Origin: Burkholderia cepacia
Lineage (GTDB): Bacteria > Pseudomonadota > Gammaproteobacteria > Burkholderiales > Burkholderiaceae
NCBI RefSeq assembly: GCF_001039005.1
Contig: NZ_LDWR01000046.1
Location: 1-64,000 of the forward strand
Reading direction: 5' to 3'
Length of the DNA: 64,000 nucleotides
Both the position numbers and the translations under genes were made by a program. Numbering within the stretch: the first letter of the stretch is position 1; every line of letters starts with the position of its first letter. The notes beneath the pieces were generated by a model that searched no databases, was not told where the DNA came from, and saw only the letters and a program-made list of their open reading frames with translations. Positions 1 to 9,700 of the stretch are shown here, piece after piece.

Positions 1-117
1 CGCGAGGAACGGACGGTCGTCGCCCGGCTCGCAAGCACGAACCGCGGCGGACGCGTGTTGTCGCGGCAGCCTGGCGACCGGCGCCGCACCGCCGCGAGAG
101 GATTGCATCGCTTTCAT
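1..117 (-). CDS. Start of an unidentified gene, cut by the window edge
   Basis: The last gene visible in the leftward multicopper-oxidase/cytochrome operon. The ATG is preceded at the usual spacing by AGGTGA, and 39 codons run without a stop to the window edge. The visible residues begin MKAMQSSRGGAAPVAR and are rich in Arg, Ala and Pro. There is no clear signal peptide and no domain I recognise. The position 152 bp after the diheme cytochrome gene makes co-transcription possible. Function cannot be assigned from this fragment, and it could still be a chance reading frame. Confidence 0.45.
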   Translation of the reverse strand, partial: MKAMQSSRGGAAPVARLPRQHASAAVRACEPGDDRPFLA

Positions 118-269
118 GGTATTCACCTGAACGGACCCGTGCAGGGTTGGAAGAAAAAGAGGCGCCCCGTCCCGGGGAAGACGAGACACCTAAATGATCA
201 CTGCCGGCGCCGGTTGCCTGCCCGCCGCGCGGCACGTGCCGCATGCGATGCCGATTCGGCGGCGCTTGC

Positions 270-1103
270 TCATTGTTCGGCCGGCAGGCCCGCCGATGTA
301 CCGGTTTCCGGCGGGTTCGCCGATAAGCCGGTTTCCGGCGGGTTCGCGGATGCGCCGACTTCCGGCGGGCTCGCCAATGCACCGCCTTCCGCCGGTTTTG
401 CCAATGCACCGCCTTCCGCCGGGCTCGCCGATGCACCGGCTACCGACGGGCTCGCCGGTACGCCGGCTTCCGGCGGAAATGCCTCGACATAGGCCGCGAC
501 GGCGCGCATGTCCTGCTCCGTCATGTTCGCGCAGACCGACTTCATGATCGCGCCGCGTGGCCGTGTCTCGGTTTCCCGGAAAATCGTGAGCTGCTTCACC
601 ACGTAGTCCGCATGCTGACCGGCGAGACGGGGGAACCGGCTCATGCCCTCGCCATGCTGGCCATGACACCCGATACAGGCCGCAACGCCCTTGTCCGGCA
701 GGCCCCCCACGAAGATCGCCTTGCCCGCGTCGAGCAGCGTGCGATCGCCGGCTTCGCCCGGCACCACCCCCTGGCCCGAAAAATAGTCGGCAAGCTCGTC
801 GATCTGCTTGTCGGTCAGATGCGTGAAGCCCCACATGTACCGCTTCGCGTTCGGATCGGCACGCGCGTGGCTTTTGAAGTCGGTCAACTGATCGACGAGG
901 TACTCCTTGCGCTGTCCGGCCAGCTTCGGAAACATCGGCGACACGGACACGCCGGTCGCGCCATGGCAGTTCGAACACACCTGCAGCGCGATGGTCTTGC
1001 CCGGCACCGCCGGGTCGTCGACCTGCCGCGACCGCTCCAGGTCGTGGCAACCCGCCCCGGCCAGCACCATCGCGAGCGAGACGATATGGGCCACCTTGTT
1101 CAT
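270..1103 (-). CDS. Exported diheme cytochrome c with repetitive C-terminal tail
   Basis: A 277-aa periplasmic or membrane-anchored electron carrier. A hydrophobic leader ends in AGAGC at residue 19, so it may be a lipoprotein, although the lipobox is not classical. Two class-I cytochrome c domains follow, with heme motifs CSNCH (43-47) and CIGCH (143-147). The spacing and the FPKLAGQ/FPRLAGQ repeats resemble the cytochrome c4/c553 family. From about residue 212 the protein becomes a low-complexity tail of 9-residue repeats rich in Pro, Glu, Gly, Ala and Ser. The ATG at 1103 is chosen because AGGAGG lies 8 nt upstream; the longer GTG start at 1112 would overlap that Shine-Dalgarno sequence. 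It lies 156 bp after the Cyc2-like gene, which suggests it takes electrons arriving through the outer membrane. That role is inference. Confidence 0.88.
   Translation of the reverse strand: MNKVAHIVSLAMVLAGAGCHDLERSRQVDDPAVPGKTIALQVCSNCHGATGVSVSPMFPKLAGQRKEYLVDQLTDFKSHARADPNAKRYMWGFTHLTDKQIDELADYFSGQGVVPGEAGDRTLLDAGKAIFVGGLPDKGVAACIGCHGQHGEGMSRFPRLAGQHADYVVKQLTIFRETETRPRGAIMKSVCANMTEQDMRAVAAYVEAFPPEAGVPASPSVAGASASPAEGGALAKPAEGGALASPPEVGASANPPETGLSANPPETGTSAGLPAEQ
304..480 (-). repeat. 27-bp tandem repeat in the cytochrome tail
   Basis: Six full 27-bp units and part of a seventh lie head to tail (304-330, 331-357, 358-384, 385-411, 412-438, 439-465, 466-480). Each reads close to GTTTCCGGCGGGTTCGCC followed by GATGCACCG on the plus strand. 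Each unit encodes nine residues of the type PPETGxSAN, so gain or loss of a unit keeps the frame. Confidence 0.85.
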
Positions 1104-1259
1104 GTCAGACACCTCCTTGCCGCAACTTCCTTCGCCTGCCGAATCGATTCCGTTCGACAGGGATACGTGCCCGCATCGCGACGCGATGCGAGATGCGCGA
1201 CACCCGCTCGCCGCGCGTGCTTCGGTCGGTCCGGTGTGCGGGAAACGCCGGACGTGATG

Positions 1260-2648
1260 TCAGAACGATGCGACCCATAGATAGAGAAACAGCGTGTCGT
1301 TGTCCCTCGCATTGCGCCCGCTTCCGTCATAGTTGGTCGCCGCGCCGAGGAATCGGGTGAAGTGCGTGTATTGCAGGCCGACGCGCACGTACTGAACCGG
1401 TATCCAGAAGATTTCCGGGGTCCAGCCCTGCGTGTTCGGATGAAAGTTCGCGCTGCCTGAATACATCGCGCTGTCCGGCGTGCCGGTCGTATTGAAGAAC
1501 GACAGGCTCACGCCGTACGTGTTCTGGTAGATGTACGACGCCTTGAGCCGCAGCGAGTTGAGATTCGCCGACGTACCGTCTCCCAGCACGAAGTTGTTCG
1601 GATCGTGGATGTTCTCCCGCACGTAGCGCGCCTGCGCGGTAATCGTGTGCGGCTCCAGCAGGTACTGGTACTGCGCGTCGAAACCGTAGTCGCGATAACG
1701 CGTGACACCGGTGCCGAAGATCGGGAAATTGTTCGGGTCGTTAGGATAAATTTCGGCACTGAAGCCAAACGCGCCGACCATCAGGCTATGCGGTCCCCAG
1801 TCGTGCGTCAGCGCGATGCGTGCATACGGGTTGTAGCCGCGCAGATAGATCTGCGGATGGACGGGATCCCCCGGCTTGTTCCCGTGGCTCAGGAACGACC
1901 AGATGCCGTCGGCCGTGCTGTATGCGGTCAGCTCGGCGTACACCAGCTTGTTCCAGTACAGGTAGGCGCCTGTGCCGACAGCCTGCGTCGCGAGGCTCCC
2001 GCCTTCGAGGAGCGGCAGGTTCGGGATTTTGGCGGCCGGGCTGATCGTCGACGAAATGTACGGGTAGCCCCAGGCCGGCGCGGTGTTGAAGACGTCCTGC
2101 ACGGTCGGATTGTTGTGCACCGTCAGGCCGAGGATCAGGTCGTTCGCGCTGGAGATGATCCGGTCGACGAAGCGGAAGTCGGTGTTGTCCGACGTCCAGT
2201 GGCCTTTCCATTTTCCGTCACCGTCCTGGTGATCGTAGTTTATGTAGGTAAACTGAGCAAAACCGCCGATCTTGTCGGTAATCTTGCCGGCAAGGAACAC
2301 GCTCGCGAAATCGAAGATCGGCAGCCCGTTCTTCGGATTGATCTTGTTGCCGCTGGAGTCGGTGTTGCCGCGCGTCGTGCTCAGGTCGCCGATGGCCATC
2401 GCGGCGATCGGGATCGTGCGCTCGCCGAACGTATAGCCGTTCAGCTTGAACATGCGTCCATACGGCGTGAGCTCCGGAAACTGTCCGCCGGCATGACACG
2501 CGACGCAGCTCTGCCCGGTCTGGCGCGCGAAGATCGGCAGCGCGCGCGCGGCCGACACCTGCAGCAACGCGAGCATCGCGAGCACGGCCATCCAGCCGCC
2601 ACGCCTCCAGCGAGGGCGTGCGCGATGGCCGACTAGGAACGTTGTCAT
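1260..2648 (-). CDS. Cyc2-like outer-membrane cytochrome-porin fusion
   Basis: A 462-aa protein with a signal peptide (about 1-36) followed at once by LPIFARQTGQSCVACH, a single heme motif at residues 48-52, then FPELTPYGRMFKLNGY. This block matches the N-terminal signature of Cyc2-type fused cytochrome-porins (FARQTG..C..CH, then P.L...GR.FK..GY). In characterised Cyc2 proteins it passes electrons from Fe(II) across the outer membrane. The remaining 390 residues alternate in the way of a beta-barrel and end in Phe (WVASF), as outer-membrane barrels do. The length is normal for the family (about 400-480 aa). The ATG at 2648 gives a good signal peptide; a start at 2663 is possible. Neighbours are cytochrome genes on both sides. 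The sequence supports the fold and heme; the substrate is not shown. Confidence 0.8.
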   Translation of the reverse strand: MTTFLVGHRARPRWRRGGWMAVLAMLALLQVSAARALPIFARQTGQSCVACHAGGQFPELTPYGRMFKLNGYTFGERTIPIAAMAIGDLSTTRGNTDSSGNKINPKNGLPIFDFASVFLAGKITDKIGGFAQFTYINYDHQDGDGKWKGHWTSDNTDFRFVDRIISSANDLILGLTVHNNPTVQDVFNTAPAWGYPYISSTISPAAKIPNLPLLEGGSLATQAVGTGAYLYWNKLVYAELTAYSTADGIWSFLSHGNKPGDPVHPQIYLRGYNPYARIALTHDWGPHSLMVGAFGFSAEIYPNDPNNFPIFGTGVTRYRDYGFDAQYQYLLEPHTITAQARYVRENIHDPNNFVLGDGTSANLNSLRLKASYIYQNTYGVSLSFFNTTGTPDSAMYSGSANFHPNTQGWTPEIFWIPVQYVRVGLQYTHFTRFLGAATNYDGSGRNARDNDTLFLYLWVASF

Positions 2649-2803
2649 GGCTGTTTCCCCCATGCCGTGTGTCGCCACGTTCCGACGCGACATGCGCACG
2701 TCGGACGATGCCTTCATTGTGCGAAGCGCCCATGAAAACAGACATGGGGCGACTCCCTCCTTACGCGGTCTGATCCCTACTCCATCTCGGCGCGCGCGGC
2801 CGC

Positions 2804-4504
2804 TCAGGGGACGATCCAGCCCCCGTCGGCGGAGAGTTTCAGGCGATCCGGCCCGGCGAAGCGGACGATATAGCCGCCCTTCGACGCGAAGCGCTGCCCG
2901 GGCGCGAGCGTCAGGCGCGGGTAGTAGCCGGTCAGGATGCGGCGCTCGAGCATGTCCTGGATGCGCTCGACGAGATACTCGCGCACGAACGCATCGACCA
3001 GATGGCTGAGCGTCTCGGCGAGCAGGCCGCATGCGAGATACGTGTCCGCCTGCACCTGCGGCGCGACCATCGGAATCTGCCGGATCGAGAACCAGCCGAA
3101 CGCATAGTCGACGCGCACGCGCCGCCCTTCGGGCAGGTCGAATGGATAGGCGATGCGCGTCACGCCACGCCAGCTCGTCGGCAGCGGCGTATTGTCGAGC
3201 CCGCCGAGCAGCCCCGACATGAATACCGTGTCCGACGCGGGCGGCACGTGAGCGAGCGCCGCGAGGTCCGGCGGCCGCAGCCACAGCACGAGCACGTCGT
3301 CGCGCGGCAGCCGGCGCAAGGCGCGCGCGACGCTGTCACCGGATCCAAGCGCGCGATTCGACACGGCGATGCCGTGCGCCTTCAGCGCGGCAGCCAGCGC
3401 GCGTGCGCCGCGCTCGCCGTTGTCGCCGCTGCGATAGACCTGCCAGACCGTCTTCACCGCTTGCGGCGGCGGCCGCGCACCGGCTTCGTCCAGGATGCGC
3501 TTCGCGATCAGGTCCGACTCGAGCAGCACGCCGCGCGAGAAGTACACGGAATAAAAATCGTGGTCGGTTTCGACCGGCACCTCGACGTTCGGAAACAGGC
3601 AGGGCACGGCCTCCGCCTCGCAGAAGTCGTGGACCGGCGCCCAGTTTCTGCCGCCGAGCCCCGACACCACGGCCAGCACCGGCTGCCGGGCGAGAAACTG
3701 CGTCAATTGCGTACGCCACGTGTCCGGCGGACCCTTCAGTTCCCACACATGCAGTTCCCAGTGGCGATTGACCATGAACATCATTCTTCGCGTGGAACGC
3801 AGCGGTGGCGTCGTGCCGAACGGAAACGTGTTCTTGTCCGCGAAGTAGTGCTGCAGGACGTCGAGCATGCCCGCCCGCTTCACCGGGTCCGCGTCCGGCG
3901 TGACGATCGTCGCGAAATGCAGCACCGTGTCCGTGACGCCCGACGGCGTGCGGCGATCGAGACGCTTCAGATAGCCGGTCAGCGCGGCCATGTCGGCATC
4001 GCCGAGCGCGTATTGCGGCATCAGCCTGCCGAGCGGCCTGCCTTCCGGGTCGACCCCGTCGCGCAAGGCGCGCGCGAGACGCTCTTCCGTGTAAGGTTCG
4101 CGGTCGGTGCGCATGCCGGGCACGTACGGGATGTCGAGATCCTCGGCGGTCTGCTCGCGTGGATGCACCAGATAGCGCCACGTGACCGGCGGGATGGTGT
4201 TGTTGCCCTCCTTCGAGCCCAGCCCGCTGCGCCGATGGCAATTGACGCAGGCGGCGGCGGCGCCTTGCAGGCGCACGCCGTCCTGATGCACGGCTTCGAG
4301 CGGTGCGCCCGAACCGAGGATGCCGCGCTGGAAGATCGCTTCTCCGGCATCCGCCGGCACGACGGGCGCCGCTGCGTCGTCGGCGAGCGCATGGCCCGCG
4401 CTTGCGCACAACGCGGCCAGCAACACCCATCGCGCCAACCGCCCGCGCGAGGCCGGCGGGCACGCCGCCGCGAGGGCGCGCAATCGCCCCCGGATGCCGT
4501 TCAT
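2804..4504 (-). CDS. Monoheme cytochrome c fused to a periplasmic-binding-like domain
   Basis: A 566-aa exported protein. A leader (about 1-41, ending GHALA) is followed by a cytochrome c domain with CVNCH at 86-90 and a probable axial Met at 162 in the typical context MPQYALGDADM. From about residue 190 to the end there is no heme motif. That part reads like a type-I periplasmic binding fold (branched-chain amino-acid receptor type), with a segment of the form VLAVVSGLGGRNW and another VWQVYRSGDNGERGARAL. Such fusions are uncommon. The ATG overlaps the stop of the upstream LolA-like gene as ATGA, implying translational coupling. It may be a periplasmic electron carrier that also binds a ligand; the ligand is unknown. 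Confidence 0.78.
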   Translation of the reverse strand: MNGIRGRLRALAAACPPASRGRLARWVLLAALCASAGHALADDAAAPVVPADAGEAIFQRGILGSGAPLEAVHQDGVRLQGAAAACVNCHRRSGLGSKEGNNTIPPVTWRYLVHPREQTAEDLDIPYVPGMRTDREPYTEERLARALRDGVDPEGRPLGRLMPQYALGDADMAALTGYLKRLDRRTPSGVTDTVLHFATIVTPDADPVKRAGMLDVLQHYFADKNTFPFGTTPPLRSTRRMMFMVNRHWELHVWELKGPPDTWRTQLTQFLARQPVLAVVSGLGGRNWAPVHDFCEAEAVPCLFPNVEVPVETDHDFYSVYFSRGVLLESDLIAKRILDEAGARPPPQAVKTVWQVYRSGDNGERGARALAAALKAHGIAVSNRALGSGDSVARALRRLPRDDVLVLWLRPPDLAALAHVPPASDTVFMSGLLGGLDNTPLPTSWRGVTRIAYPFDLPEGRRVRVDYAFGWFSIRQIPMVAPQVQADTYLACGLLAETLSHLVDAFVREYLVERIQDMLERRILTGYYPRLTLAPGQRFASKGGYIVRFAGPDRLKLSADGGWIVP

Positions 4505-5340
4505 GGCCGTGCCGTCGGCCAGCCGGCGCCCGGCGGTACCGGTGGCGCCTGCGACACGTGCGCATCGATCGACGCCGGACGGCGTCCGACCGGCGATGCG
4601 GGCCGGGCGAACAGCGCATCGTCGAGCGGCGGATTCACCGACACCTTGTCGATGATCAGCGTGTCCTTGGTCGGCGAGGCCGCCGTTCCGCTCTCGATCC
4701 TGAGCGGGATCTGCAGGCCGTCGATGCGCTTGAAGTTGCCGTAGTTCACCTCCACCGTGAGCGGGCCGCTCGGTCCGCGCACCTGGCGGTCGGCCTTCAC
4801 GTCCAGGAACGTCCGCCCGTCGATCCACACATGCCGTACCGCGCCGGACGGCAACTTCACCGCAAGGCGGTACGCATCGTGCCCGCCGATCGGGTCGACG
4901 CCGTCCAGCGTCACGCCGATGCCCTTCGCATCGTGGTCGATCAGCGGACCGTCGATCACCTGCTCGTCGCGCGCGGACATCAGCTCGCCCGGCGTGTACG
5001 GCCGCAGGCCGGCGCTGCCGCTCGCGGCCTGCTTCCAGCCTTCGCGACCGTCGAACACGCGCACGGCCTTCTGGTTCATCACGGTGATCTCGAAGCGCGT
5101 CTTGTTCGGCCGCTTCATCGCGAGGATGAACGGCATGTCGCGCACGGGCGCGTTCGGGCTGTCCACATGGCCCGACCAGACCATCGTCTGGACCTTGCGC
5201 CACGCGTCGAGCCCGCCTCTCGCCGCGATATTCTTCTCGACGATCTGGTCCACGCCGAGGCCCTGCCCCGGCAATTGCTCGCACCCGCACAAGGCCGCCA
5301 TCGCGCAGCCGGCGAGCACCCACGATCCGATCCGTCCCAT
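4501..5340 (-). CDS. LolA-like exported lipoprotein, copy 2
   Basis: A 279-aa protein with a leader ending in ALCGC (Cys near residue 20), so it is probably a lipoprotein. The body contains IVEKNIAARGGLDAWRKVQT and MKRPNKTRFEITVMNQKAVRVFDG. These features are typical of the LolA/LolB-like half-barrel family of outer-membrane lipoprotein-sorting proteins and relatives of unknown function. It is a clear paralogue of the gene just upstream (5346-6185), sharing the AERNIAARGGL.AW start, the KRP.K.R.E block and the DGPLIDY/DH.KG block. GAGGTG precedes the ATG, the upstream stop lies only 5 nt away, and its own stop overlaps the next start. It may help deliver or chaperone operon products; that is inference. 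Confidence 0.75.
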   Translation of the reverse strand: MGRIGSWVLAGCAMAALCGCEQLPGQGLGVDQIVEKNIAARGGLDAWRKVQTMVWSGHVDSPNAPVRDMPFILAMKRPNKTRFEITVMNQKAVRVFDGREGWKQAASGSAGLRPYTPGELMSARDEQVIDGPLIDHDAKGIGVTLDGVDPIGGHDAYRLAVKLPSGAVRHVWIDGRTFLDVKADRQVRGPSGPLTVEVNYGNFKRIDGLQIPLRIESGTAASPTKDTLIIDKVSVNPPLDDALFARPASPVGRRPASIDAHVSQAPPVPPGAGWPTARP

Positions 5341-5345
5341 GGTTG

Positions 5346-6185
5346 TCACCTCGTCCGGATCTCGGCCGGGTGACTCGGCGCCTTCGCGAAGGTGAGCGGC
5401 GGCTTGCCGAACATCGTGTCGTCGGCCGTCTCGTTGAGCGCGACATGCTCGATCGTGATCCGGTGCGTCTCCTTGACGCCGCTCACGACAGTCTCGAGCG
5501 TGTGCGGCATGACCAGACCGTTCTCCTTCCTGTAATCGCGATAGAAAACCGTGACGCCGTGCGTCTTGCCGTCCAGCACGCGCGGCTCTCCATCGATCTT
5601 CAGTTCGAGAAAGCTCGACGCGTCGACCCACAGGCGCCGCGACGCGCCATCCTTCGACGTCAGCTTCAGCACATACGCGCGATGCCCTTCCACCTGCTCC
5701 GTGCCAAGCGCCTGGATCGTGGTGCCCTTGTTCGCGTAGTCGATCAGCGGACCGTCGAGTTCGGCGGATGACGCGGCGGACTTGAGTTGCGCCGGCGTAT
5801 ACGGCTCGACGTCGTTGCGGCCGAGGTACGGCCTGACCAGCCAGCCCTGCGAGCCGTCGTACACCTGCAGCGCGGTTTGCTGCTCGAACTGGATTTCGAG
5901 CCGGCTCTTGTGCGGGCGCTTCAACGTCAGCGTGAACGGCAGCCTGACGTTCTTCTTGCCGCCCGCGTCGAGCTGCCCCGTCATCCTGATCGACGACACC
6001 GCCCGCCACGCCTGCAGCCCGCCACGGGCCGCGATATTGCGCTCGGCGATCTGCGCCGCGTCCATATGCGACGCCGACGCCGCCTGCGCATTCCCCGCCG
6101 CCGAGGCCGCGGATGCGACCTGGCCGCAAGTCAAAAAGCCGGCGGCGCACGCCGCCGAAATCGACTTGAAAAGAAACCGGTTCAT
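5346..6185 (-). CDS. LolA-like exported protein, copy 1
   Basis: A 279-aa protein with a Sec signal peptide (about 1-27, ending ASA). Its LolA-like body contains IAERNIAARGGLQAWRAVSS, LKRPHKSRLEIQFEQQTALQVYDG, and a later segment LWVDASSFLELKIDG. It has no lipobox, so it is probably soluble in the periplasm, whereas its paralogue next door looks lipid-anchored. That pairing (periplasmic carrier plus outer-membrane acceptor) recalls LolA and LolB, but the sequences are a separate branch and the analogy is inference. It is 5 nt upstream of copy 2 and 63 nt downstream of the small exported protein. Confidence 0.75.
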   Translation of the reverse strand: MNRFLFKSISAACAAGFLTCGQVASAASAAGNAQAASASHMDAAQIAERNIAARGGLQAWRAVSSIRMTGQLDAGGKKNVRLPFTLTLKRPHKSRLEIQFEQQTALQVYDGSQGWLVRPYLGRNDVEPYTPAQLKSAASSAELDGPLIDYANKGTTIQALGTEQVEGHRAYVLKLTSKDGASRRLWVDASSFLELKIDGEPRVLDGKTHGVTVFYRDYRKENGLVMPHTLETVVSGVKETHRITIEHVALNETADDTMFGKPPLTFAKAPSHPAEIRTR

Positions 6186-6248
6186 GACTGCTCTCCCCGC
6201 ATGCAGGCCGCCTGTTGTCGATGCGCGGCGGCATGCGCATGGTTGTGA

Positions 6249-6752
6249 TTACTCGACCACCAGCCCGTCGACATGCAGCGAATCGATCAGGATGCTGACC
6301 CGTTCACCGCGCTTGATCGGCCCTCCCTTGTTCGAAAACACCATCCAGTATTCGTGTCCGGTCTCCAGCTGACCGGTCTGCCGCAGCGCGCCGATCTGGT
6401 CCATCACCGGAATCACGAGCAACGCGTGGCTCGTTTCGCCGTACAGATAGACCGTCGCTTTCGTGTCGCCGAGCAGCCGCGCCTTCTCCGGATCGGTCAC
6501 GCGGTAGCTGAAGCGGATCAGGTTGCCCGACGCGGTGCTGCGCACGTGCAGGTCGTCGATGCCCTTCGCCATCTGGTAATAGGCCTTCGCCTGCCGCGGC
6601 AGGCTCACCGGCAGGTAAGGCGAGTGCCGGCGGGCCGCCGGCTCGGCCGGCGCATCCTGCCCGGCCGCGGCCGGCTGAGGCCGGACCGCGGCGAGGCAGG
6701 CGCCGCACGCGAGCAGCAGCATCGATGCCGCACGGAAGGCCGCCGGCTTCAT
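6249..6752 (-). CDS. Small exported protein of unknown function
   Basis: A 167-aa protein with a signal peptide (about 1-30, ending PAAAG). The mature part begins with a short Pro/Ala linker and is followed by SPYLPVSLPRQAKAYYQMAKGID. The rest alternates hydrophobic and polar residues as a small beta-sandwich would. I recognise no catalytic or metal motif and there is no CxxCH. The start overlaps the stop of the 2,905-aa gene as ATGA, so it is almost certainly translated with it. It may be a partner or secretion accessory of the giant protein. The gene call is firm but the function is unknown. Confidence 0.7.
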   Translation of the reverse strand: MKPAAFRAASMLLLACGACLAAVRPQPAAAGQDAPAEPAARRHSPYLPVSLPRQAKAYYQMAKGIDDLHVRSTASGNLIRFSYRVTDPEKARLLGDTKATVYLYGETSHALLVIPVMDQIGALRQTGQLETGHEYWMVFSNKGGPIKRGERVSILIDSLHVDGLVVE

Positions 6753-9700
6753 TGCAGCGCTCCCGCGAGCGGCGCGGGCGCCGCCGGTGCCGGGGTCGGC
6801 ACCGGGAGCCGCACGGGCGGCAGCGCGCGCGTTTGCGCAGGCGTTTGGCCAGGTGTCTGCGTGCGGGCACGCAGCGGCGTCTGAGCCGGGTTCTGCAACA
6901 GCACGCCTGACGGCGGCCGCGCCAGCGCCGGAGACTGCGTCAATGCGCCTGCCGGCAGCGGCCGCGCCGGCGGAGCCAGCCGCAGCGCGCCTGCCAGCGG
7001 CCGCCGCAGTGCCGGGGCGAGGATCGGCGGCAGCGGCACGCCGCCGTTGAACAGGCCCGGAATTCCGCCGACGCCCGGGATTCCGCCGACGCCCGGAATT
7101 CCGCCAACACCCGGGATTCCGCCGATGCCCCTCGGGACAAGAGCGGCCAGGCCGGTCGGCTGGCTGCCCAGCGCCAGCGGATCGATCGGGGTGCCGCCAC
7201 CGAGCAGGCCGCCGAGCAGGCCGGGCGTCACGTACTCGACAGCGCCGATGTCGTAGCCGTTGGCTTGCGGCCGCGGCGTGCCGAAGATGTCGTGATTCGG
7301 CGCGCCGGATGCCGTGGCCGCCCCGATCGCCGGCGACGTGCCCTTGATCGAGTAGTTGCCCATCATCACGTTGTAACCCGTGCTGCCCTGCGTGAGCGCC
7401 TCGTTGAACAGCGACAGCGGCCCGTACGACATGTTGATCCACTGGTTGCCTTCATCGGGCGTGGCCGTCGGCATCAGGCCGAACAGCGGGTTCGGCATCA
7501 CCGCGTCGGCAATCCCGGGCGGCACGGCAAAGCCGTTTCCGCCGGCTTCCGGCGGCACCCGCGAACCGTTGCAGTACTGGCCCACCGTCTGCGGGTTCGC
7601 CGCCTTGTTGGTCGCGCCGTAACCCGCCGTGCTGGTCATGATCGAATACTGCGGGTTCATGGTCAGCCCGGACTGGTGATTGGCCGGCCCGGTGTCGCCG
7701 TACGCGCCGATGTCCCAATAGAACGGCGGGGTCGTGCCGCCCGTCACGCAGGTGCCTGTCGACAGCCCCTTCTGGTTCAGGATCGGGTTCAGCGTGACCG
7801 CGTTCTGCACCCCCGGTATGTTCGGGTTCGGCTGCGAACTCACCGAGATGTAGAACGAGCGGTTTTGCCAGAACACGTTGTTGGCCAGCACCGGGTTCGA
7901 GAACTTCATGCAGTTCGGCGAATTCGCGGGACAGGTGACCTGCCCCGTGAAACCCGCAGGCGGGACGAACGCGGCCATCAGGTTCTGCGTATGACCCGCC
8001 GTCTCCAGCCCGGCCGGCTGCTGCGTCGACGCCTCGATGAAGCTCGTGCACGTCGAGTCCGCGCTGTTCGGGCTGCTCGTGCATCCCGGCGGCGGCACGT
8101 TCGACTGCGACGCGGCCGGCGTATTGAAGAGCACGCCCGCCGACGCCGTCGCATCGTTCGAGATCACCGTGTTGTTGATGAAGTTCACGCGCACCGCATC
8201 CTGCAGCGACACGCCGCCGCCCGACCAGCCGGCCACGTTGTTCGCGATGATGTTGTTGATCACGCGCACCTGGTACCAGTTGTTCGGGTTGCCGAGGCTG
8301 CGTTGCACGTCCGTGCCGTTGACGTTCTGCAGCCGCAGGCCGCCGCCCTTCCCGCTTTCCGCCGTATTGCCCATGATCAGGTTGCCGTCGATCACGAGAT
8401 TCGGGCCAATGCCGTCGGACAGCTGCGGCGCGCAATCGACGTCGATGGTCGAGTTCTCGCAGAACGTGCCGTCGGGCGGCACGCCCTGCGCGATGATCCC
8501 TCCGCCATACGTCGGCAACGTCGGGTTGTTGCTCTGGTTGAACAACACCACGTTGTGCGACAGGTCGCCGTTGTAGCTGAACCCGAAGTGCGCCACGCCG
8601 CCGCCGTCACCGCCGCTGATGTTGCCGCAGACCCAGTTGTAGTTGAAGCGGTAGTAGTCGGCGCCCGAGCACAGGGTCACGCCGCCGGCCGCCGATGGCG
8701 TGGTCGAGTTGATCTCGTCGCCATACGACGCGTTTCCTGTGACGGCGTTGTGGTGGACGTTGACGAACGTGTTGTACATGAACGGCAACTGCGTCACGCC
8801 GTCCGCGGCGATGGTGCCGTCCGGCACTTCCACCTGGCCGACCGTGATGCCGCCCGACAGCGTGCCGGCATTGCCGGTCACGCGGTTGTTCGATACCTCC
8901 GTATAGTGGTTCCAGCCGTGCAGGAAGATCCCGCCGCCGCCCTGCGAGCTGTTGGTGAACGTGATCCCGTCGATGCGCGACGGATTGCACATGAAGTTGC
9001 TGTAGTTCGGGTTGTTCGGGTCCGTCGTGCAATCGTGCTTCGTGAGCAGCGTGCAGACGCCGTTCGCGCTGCAGTTCGCGCTCGTCTGCACGCCCTTGGC
9101 CAGCACCGTGATGCCCGCGCCTTCATACGCGCCCATCAGCGACGGCTCCATCAGCAGCTCGCCGAGATTGCCGTTTTGCGAGCTGTCCCAACCGACCGTC
9201 GGCTCGAACGGGATCGGATCCACGTGCCCCTGCATCTGCGTCGAGCATTGATAGGTGCCCGACGGATCGTACGGGTTGTTGGTCGGCGAAATCGGCTTCG
9301 TCGGGTCGTACGCGGCCGAAATCGTCCCGCCGTCCAGCGACGTGCCGAACAGGCACGCGATCAGCCTGCGCCACGGATCGAGCTTGCCGGACGGATGCGT
9401 GTTCGCATTGACCGTCACCGACGCGGCACCGACGCCTTGCAGCCGCACCGGCTTCCACATCACCAGCATCTCGTTGTACGTGCCCGGGCCGACGACGATC
9501 ATGTCGCCCGCGCTCGCATTGTTGATCGCGGTCTGCAGCGCATTGCTCGCGCCGTTCTCGCCGCTCACGTAGGTCGGCGCCTTGCCGCCGATCGTCACCG
9601 TGATCGCATCGATCGACCGCTTGCCGTTGCCGGCCGTGATCACGAGCTCGCCGCACTGCGTCGCGGCCGCGCCCATCTGCTGGATCGTGCAGGTCGACGG

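Noticed and set aside
118..269. Possible terminator after the diheme cytochrome gene
   Set aside because: The GGCGCCCC/GGGG area is GC-rich but no clear stem plus U-tract is visible, so no terminator is claimed.
1110..1112. GTG as start of the diheme cytochrome
   Set aside because: It overlaps the AGGAGG ribosome site used by the ATG at 1103.
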